From NCBI RefSeq assembly GCF_900105735.1, contig NZ_LT629793.1, positions 4,774,001-4,838,000 on the forward strand: a stretch of DNA of 64,000 nucleotides, written 5' to 3'. Shown here piece by piece: positions 63,749 to 64,000 of this stretch. The DNA comes from Pseudomonas yamanorum (lineage in GTDB: Bacteria; Pseudomonadota; Gammaproteobacteria; Pseudomonadales; Pseudomonadaceae). The position numbers and the translations under genes are program-made. Under the pieces are notes generated by a model. That model was not told the DNA's origin and made no database searches. It worked only from the letters and a program-made list of their open reading frames with translations. Each line of letters starts with the position of its first letter. The stretch's first letter is position 1.

Positions 63749-64000
63749 ATGGCCACATACGAAATCCTGATTGCCGATGACCACCCGCTGTTTCGCAGCG
63801 CGCTGCACCAGGCGGTCACGCTGGGCCTGGGGCCGGATGTACGCCTCGTCGAAGTCGCCAGCATTGCCGAGTTGGAAACCCGCCTCACCGAAAAGTCCGA
63901 CTGGGACCTGGTCCTGCTGGACCTGAACATGCCGGGTGCCTACGGTTTTTCCGGGCTGGTGCTGCTGCGCGGGCAATACCCGCAAATTCCGGTGGTGATG
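63749..64000 (+). CDS. erdR: ErdR-like LuxR-type response regulator, truncated by window end
   Basis: The first 84 codons of a response regulator: MATYEILIADDHPLFRSALHQAV with acidic pair in ADDHP and the phospho-acceptor Asp in DLVLLDLNMPGAYGFSG. The start and the location near the DTW gene match the ErdR regulator of ethanol and acetate metabolism in P. aeruginosa and P. putida. The DNA-binding domain lies beyond the window. The 254-bp gap before it shows no other gene. Confidence 0.82.
   Translation, partial: MATYEILIADDHPLFRSALHQAVTLGLGPDVRLVEVASIAELETRLTEKSDWDLVLLDLNMPGAYGFSGLVLLRGQYPQIPVVM

Overview
The window is a 64 kb stretch of chromosome from a Pseudomonas of the P. fluorescens complex. 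This is inferred from high G+C, protein sequences that read as Pseudomonas housekeeping genes (argF, argG, mutS, recA, rsmZ, motY, glpFKRD, the acidic amino-acid ABC transporter), Pseudomonas-type ArgR, GacA and LexA sites, and a contractile-tail bacteriocin locus between mutS and cinA-recA, a site known for tailocins in this group. No integrase, transposase, CRISPR array, tRNA or rRNA was seen.

Region by region. (1) 1-3.2 kb: acidic amino-acid ABC transporter aatJQMP (gltIJKL-like), minus strand, last gene cut by the window edge. (2) 3.5-6.7 kb: TonB-dependent catecholate-type siderophore receptor, divergent from a Sel1-repeat gene. (3) 6.7-11.8 kb: glycerol regulon glpF-glpK-glpR-glpD with GlpR-like operators. 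(4) 12-24.9 kb: YbaK deacylase, orphan ABC ATPase, argF, a molybdopterin oxidoreductase, grxD, a bacterioferritin with altered ferroxidase ligands, bfd, a peroxiredoxin, rnt, pyrC, motY, argG and an NarL/LuxR-type response regulator. ArgR-type direct repeats lie before argF and argG. (5) 24.9-33.8 kb: PA3496-like gene, nth, a small membrane protein, a membrane-anchor-less RnfB, metG, apbC/mrp, the small RNA rsmZ with a GacA box, fdxA, mutS.

(6) 34.0-58.3 kb is the accessory heart: two complete contractile phage-tail modules in tandem and no head, terminase, portal or integrase genes. Module 1 (35.7-46.1 kb) is P2/R-pyocin-like: gpV-W-J-I, a short two-piece fibre, sheath, tube, frameshifted chaperone, tape measure, gpU-X-D. 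Module 2 (46.1-57.2 kb) is Mu-like: gp37, gp38, sheath, tube, frameshifted chaperone, tape measure, circularisation-type protein, gp44-48, fibre and fibre chaperone. One holin at the front and one GH19 endolysin plus nested Rz/Rz1 at the end appear to serve both. A single LexA/CI-type self-cleaving repressor gene heads the locus. Three copies of a 14-bp palindrome overlie a strong sigma-70 promoter, and a fourth copy lies just before the repressor gene. Intrinsic-terminator-like hairpins sit in the leader, between structural genes, and inside the endolysin reading frame, suggesting processive antitermination or graded attenuation.

(7) 58.3-64 kb: cinA-type amidase, recA with a LexA box, recX, a REP-like element, a LOG-family protein, a PA3611-like secreted protein, a DTW-domain tRNA acp-transferase and the start of an ErdR-like response regulator. 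RecA is the natural trigger for cleavage of the tailocin repressor encoded about 25 kb away, so the locus sits beside its own inducer.
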